The notes beneath the pieces were generated by a model. That model was not told the origin of the DNA, ran no database searches, and saw only the letters and a program-made list of their open reading frames with translations. The translations under genes were made by a program, and so were the position numbers. Positions 59,556 to 61,633 of a DNA stretch of 61,633 nucleotides are shown here, in pieces. Source of the DNA: Deltaproteobacteria bacterium. Its GTDB lineage: Bacteria > Myxococcota_A > UBA796 > SXON01. The first letter of the stretch is position 1. The number at the start of each line of letters is the position of its first letter. The stretch lies in contig CANKOI010000011.1 of assembly GCA_947484175.1 (NCBI GenBank), positions 1 to 61,633 of the forward strand, in the 5' to 3' direction.

Positions 59556-61100
59556 ATGTTGCCTATTCTCCTGCTCGTTTCCTCGGCGCTCGCCGGCTCC
59601 TACACCGACACCTTCGATGTCGACGCGGGCGCGTGGACCGCTGGCAGCGTCGCGGACGGCGTACTCTCGGTCACGGACACCCTCGCCAGCTATGCCCTGC
59701 CCGCTGACGCCGTCGCCCCGGTGACCGTGCGCGCGATGGTGCGGCTGGCGGACGGCGAACGCCTGCGCCTCGGGCCACTCGAGCTCGACTACACCGACGG
59801 CGGCGGGGTGCGGCTCGGCGCGGCGGCGCTCCCTTTCCCAGACGGGCACTACGCCTGGGTGCCCGACGACGAGCCGATGCTACCCCCCGGTCCCGACTTC
59901 TGGGACGGCGCCAACGTCGTCCACTGCGAGGTCTTCTACGACGACGACACCGCCACCTGGTTCCTCTACTGGAGCGGCGAGGTGGCCGAGGGCTACGGGT
60001 ATCGGCAGATCGGCGTCGCCACCTCGACCGACGGGGTGACCTGGACCGAGTACGCGGCGAATCCGGTGATCACCATCGACTACGACCGGACCACGATCGA
60101 CGGCATCCACGTGCACATGCCGACCGTGGTGAAGGACACCACTGATACGTTTCACATGTATTACGCCTGCTACCAGAACGACGTCGGCAACCGGCTGTGC
60201 CACGCGACCTCCGCCGACGGTCTGGCCTGGGAGACCCACGGCATGGCGCTCGACATCGGCGCCGCGGGCGAGTTCGACTCGGGCTCGCTCCGCATGCCCG
60301 ACGTGCTGATCGGCGACGACGGCACGTGGCACATGCTCTACAACGGCACCGATCCCGAGCAGCACTACGGCCCCACCGGCTACGCAACCTCACCCGACGG
60401 CTGGACGTGGACCAAGCACGGCGCGATCACCGACGACGAGTCCCGCCTTCAGGGCGGCGGGATGTTCGCGGGGCCCTACGGCATCGAGCAGTGGTGGAAC
60501 TGCAATGACGTGTTCTGCCACTCGACCGCCGAGCCGTGGGCGCTCGACACCTGGGCTGACGATGAGGCCGGGGTCGTGCTCGCAAAGGGCTGGGAGTCGT
60601 GGACCGACGGCTACGTTCAAGCGCCGAGCCCGTGGCTGGTGGGCACCACTTGGCACATGTGGTTCAACGCCTACAGCTACAACGACTGGGAGGGGACCGG
60701 CGTCCACGAGCGCCTCGGCCACGCGCAGAGTGTGCCGGTGCCGGGCGCGTGGATCGATGTCGCCTGGACGTGGGATGGCGGGACGGTCACCGCGACCGTG
60801 GCGGGGGCCGAGATCGTGAGCGAACAGGCCGCGGTGAGCGCGATCGAGCTCTTCGCGAGCGGCACGGTGGAGCTCGACGAAATCGAGGTGACGTGGGGCG
60901 ACGCCCCGGCGGACACCGGTGAGATCGATACCGGAGGGGACGACACGGGCGCCGCGGACACCGGCGCGGAACCGATCAACCCGCTGCCGGAGGAGGAGGC
61001 CGGCTGCGGGTGTGGGTCGAGCTTGCGGCCGCCGTGGCTCGCGCTCGCGCTCGCCGGCGGGGCGTGCGCGGCGAGTCGCCGCCGCAGGACCGTGAGGTAG
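59556..61100 (+). CDS. GH43/GH32-like beta-propeller protein with MYXO-CTERM
   Basis: 514 residues. MLPILLLVSSALAGSYTDTF is a signal peptide. Residues about 60-400 show repeated blades such as VHCEVFYDDDTATWFLYWSG, IGVATSTDGVTWTEYAANPV, MPTVVKDTTDTFHMYYACYQ and DVLIGDDGTWHMLYNGTDPE, as in five-bladed GH43/GH32-type glycosidases or their inactive relatives. A C-terminal Thr/Asp linker (DTGEIDTGGDDTGAADTGAE) and GCGCGSS, hydrophobic helix and RRRR form a MYXO-CTERM. A GCTACGTT box lies 23 bases upstream. Catalytic residues could not be assigned. Confidence 0.7.
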   Translation: MLPILLLVSSALAGSYTDTFDVDAGAWTAGSVADGVLSVTDTLASYALPADAVAPVTVRAMVRLADGERLRLGPLELDYTDGGGVRLGAAALPFPDGHYAWVPDDEPMLPPGPDFWDGANVVHCEVFYDDDTATWFLYWSGEVAEGYGYRQIGVATSTDGVTWTEYAANPVITIDYDRTTIDGIHVHMPTVVKDTTDTFHMYYACYQNDVGNRLCHATSADGLAWETHGMALDIGAAGEFDSGSLRMPDVLIGDDGTWHMLYNGTDPEQHYGPTGYATSPDGWTWTKHGAITDDESRLQGGGMFAGPYGIEQWWNCNDVFCHSTAEPWALDTWADDEAGVVLAKGWESWTDGYVQAPSPWLVGTTWHMWFNAYSYNDWEGTGVHERLGHAQSVPVPGAWIDVAWTWDGGTVTATVAGAEIVSEQAAVSAIELFASGTVELDEIEVTWGDAPADTGEIDTGGDDTGAADTGAEPINPLPEEEAGCGCGSSLRPPWLALALAGGACAASRRRRTVR

Positions 61101-61128
61101 CGCCGTCCGAGACCAGCGGGCTTCGTTT

Positions 61129-61443
61129 CTACGGCTCGTGGAGTTCCCGCCGCCCACTCAGGATGGCGAGTCGAAGCGTGACGCTCAGCAGCAGCGCCAC
61201 GACGATGACCGCCGACCACCCACCCACGCCGAACCGGGACTCGCCCAGAACGTCAGACAGGACGAACACGGCTGCGCCGGCGCCCAGCGTGAAGGAGCCC
61301 GCTGCGTCGATAAGTGCCCAACTACGAGGAAGGAGGCGGGCACGGCATTTCGGGCAGCGAGACGGAGACAGCGTCAACACCGCCGCCCCCACGCTCCTCT
61401 CGAAGCCGCACCGCGCACATCGCCGACGTCCGGCAGACTCCAT
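61129..61443 (-). CDS. zinc-ribbon, two-transmembrane protein
   Basis: 104 residues from ATG 61443. RRRCARCGFERSVG and SRCPKCRARLL form a C-x2-C...C-x2-C zinc ribbon. Two membrane helices follow (LIDAAGSFTLGAGAAVFVLS and GWSAVIVVALLLSVTLRLAI). The in-frame extension to 61500 crosses the repeat-element end, so the shorter start is preferred; it has a TACACG box 6 bases upstream. Unknown function. Its start codon is 41 bp from element copy 2. Confidence 0.6.
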   Translation of the reverse strand: MESAGRRRCARCGFERSVGAAVLTLSPSRCPKCRARLLPRSWALIDAAGSFTLGAGAAVFVLSDVLGESRFGVGGWSAVIVVALLLSVTLRLAILSGRRELHEP

Positions 61444-61449
61444 TCCTCG

Positions 61450-61455
61450 CGTGTA
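61450..61455 (-). promoter_or_regulatory. putative -10 box of the zinc-ribbon gene
   Basis: On the minus strand TACACG lies 6 bases before ATG 61443, between the gene and the second repeat element. Confidence 0.4.
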
Positions 61456-61484
61456 ACATGGTGAACGAGGCAGGGGAACCGCCG

Positions 61485-61633
61485 CCCAGGGCGGTCGCAA
61501 AGTCCGCGCGTCCGCTGATCGATGACCGAGGCTCGATTGCCGAAATTCGATGACCGAGATTCGATAACCGAGGTTCGATCGTCGAAACTCGACAACCGAC
61601 GGCCGGGACTCGATGATCGAGATTCGATGCTCG
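61485..61633 (+). mobile_element. IVS-like repeat element, copy 2 (truncated by window end)
   Basis: The left end CCCAGGGCGGTCGCAAAGTC is at 61485-61504. Bases 61487-61508 equal bases 1-22. The distance from the CAGGG start to the first CGA of the array is 33 bases in both copies, although the 11 bases in between differ. The array follows; any ORF and right end lie beyond the window. Confidence 0.65.
61520..61633 (+). repeat. heptad array of element copy 2 (16 full units visible)
   Basis: CGA (CGG once) every 7 bases without a phase break to the window end, with spacers alternating between YRAC-like and RRYT-like. Unit by unit with copy 1: unit 6 (gatt), unit 8 (ggtt) and unit 10 (aact) are identical; unit 7 differs by one base (caac versus taac). 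Confidence 0.85.

Noticed and set aside
1..61508. The same 22 bases at both window ends could mean a circular molecule or assembly overlap
   Set aside because: The sequences differ after 22 bases and the flanking genes are different, so these are two copies of a repeat.

Overview
The window is 61.6 kb of very GC-rich bacterial DNA. Several features point to a myxobacterium-like organism (Myxococcota or relatives, probably a metagenomic lineage). There are many small lipoproteins with Asp/Thr/Ala-rich linkers, two Cys-rich C-terminal sorting signals of the MYXO-CTERM type, MopE-like DCDD/CDG repeats, a myxobacterial-type outer-membrane barrel next to a TPR protein, and DUF1501/DUF1592-type cell-surface genes with c-type cytochromes. 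No rRNA, tRNA, CRISPR array, prophage or recognisable insertion sequence was found. Coding density is very high and neighbouring genes often overlap by 1-8 bases.

The most unusual feature sits at both ends. Bases 1-581 form a compact element bounded by 18-20 bp inverted repeats. Inside are 21 heptads (CGA plus four variable bases, period 7 with an alternating 14-base super-unit), then an 8-bp hairpin, then a short ORF of the 23S-rRNA-intervening-sequence / four-helix-bundle type that lacks about a third of the usual fold. A second copy starts at 61485 with the same left end, the same 33-base spacing and a heptad array that matches copy 1 unit for unit in places; it runs off the window. Each copy lies exactly 41 bp from the start codon of a flanking gene. 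The plan resembles an rRNA intervening sequence living outside rRNA, multiplied in the genome.

Layout. 0.6-12 kb: a proline-rich membrane protein with a poly-Lys tail, an SGNH hydrolase, a DEAD-box RNA helicase, ThiD, then a minus-strand cluster (TPR protein, outer-membrane barrel, VWA lipoprotein) and a bactofilin-like protein. 12-20.7 kb: polytopic membrane protein, lipoproteins, an Mpo1-like protein, a large SGNH protein, a DUF362 ferredoxin-type protein. 20.8-24.5 kb: two small toxin-antitoxin modules with palindromic operators (Phd/VapC; nucleotidyltransferase/XRE) flanking TruB and a broken GNAT acetyltransferase. 24.5-33.4 kb: a metallopeptidase-like protein, a CreD-like membrane protein, a TPR-sulfotransferase, an AAA/DUF4143 ATPase, a frameshifted beta-helix lipoprotein and a GT39-type glycosyltransferase.

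33.5-43.9 kb holds two paralogous surface operons in opposite orientation (DUF1592-type, mono-haem cytochrome, DUF1501) with a matrixin protease and a CotH-like kinase between them. 43.9-48.7 kb is a minus-strand run of exported proteins including two formylglycine-enzyme-fold proteins. 48.8-61.4 kb has a second polytopic membrane protein, a CAP protein, XthA, SucA, a spermidine-dehydrogenase-like flavoprotein, an FG-GAP lipoprotein, a beta-propeller MYXO-CTERM protein and a zinc-ribbon membrane protein. Many genes that head a transcription unit have a TAnnnn box only 5-6 bases before the start codon, which suggests that leaderless mRNAs are common here.
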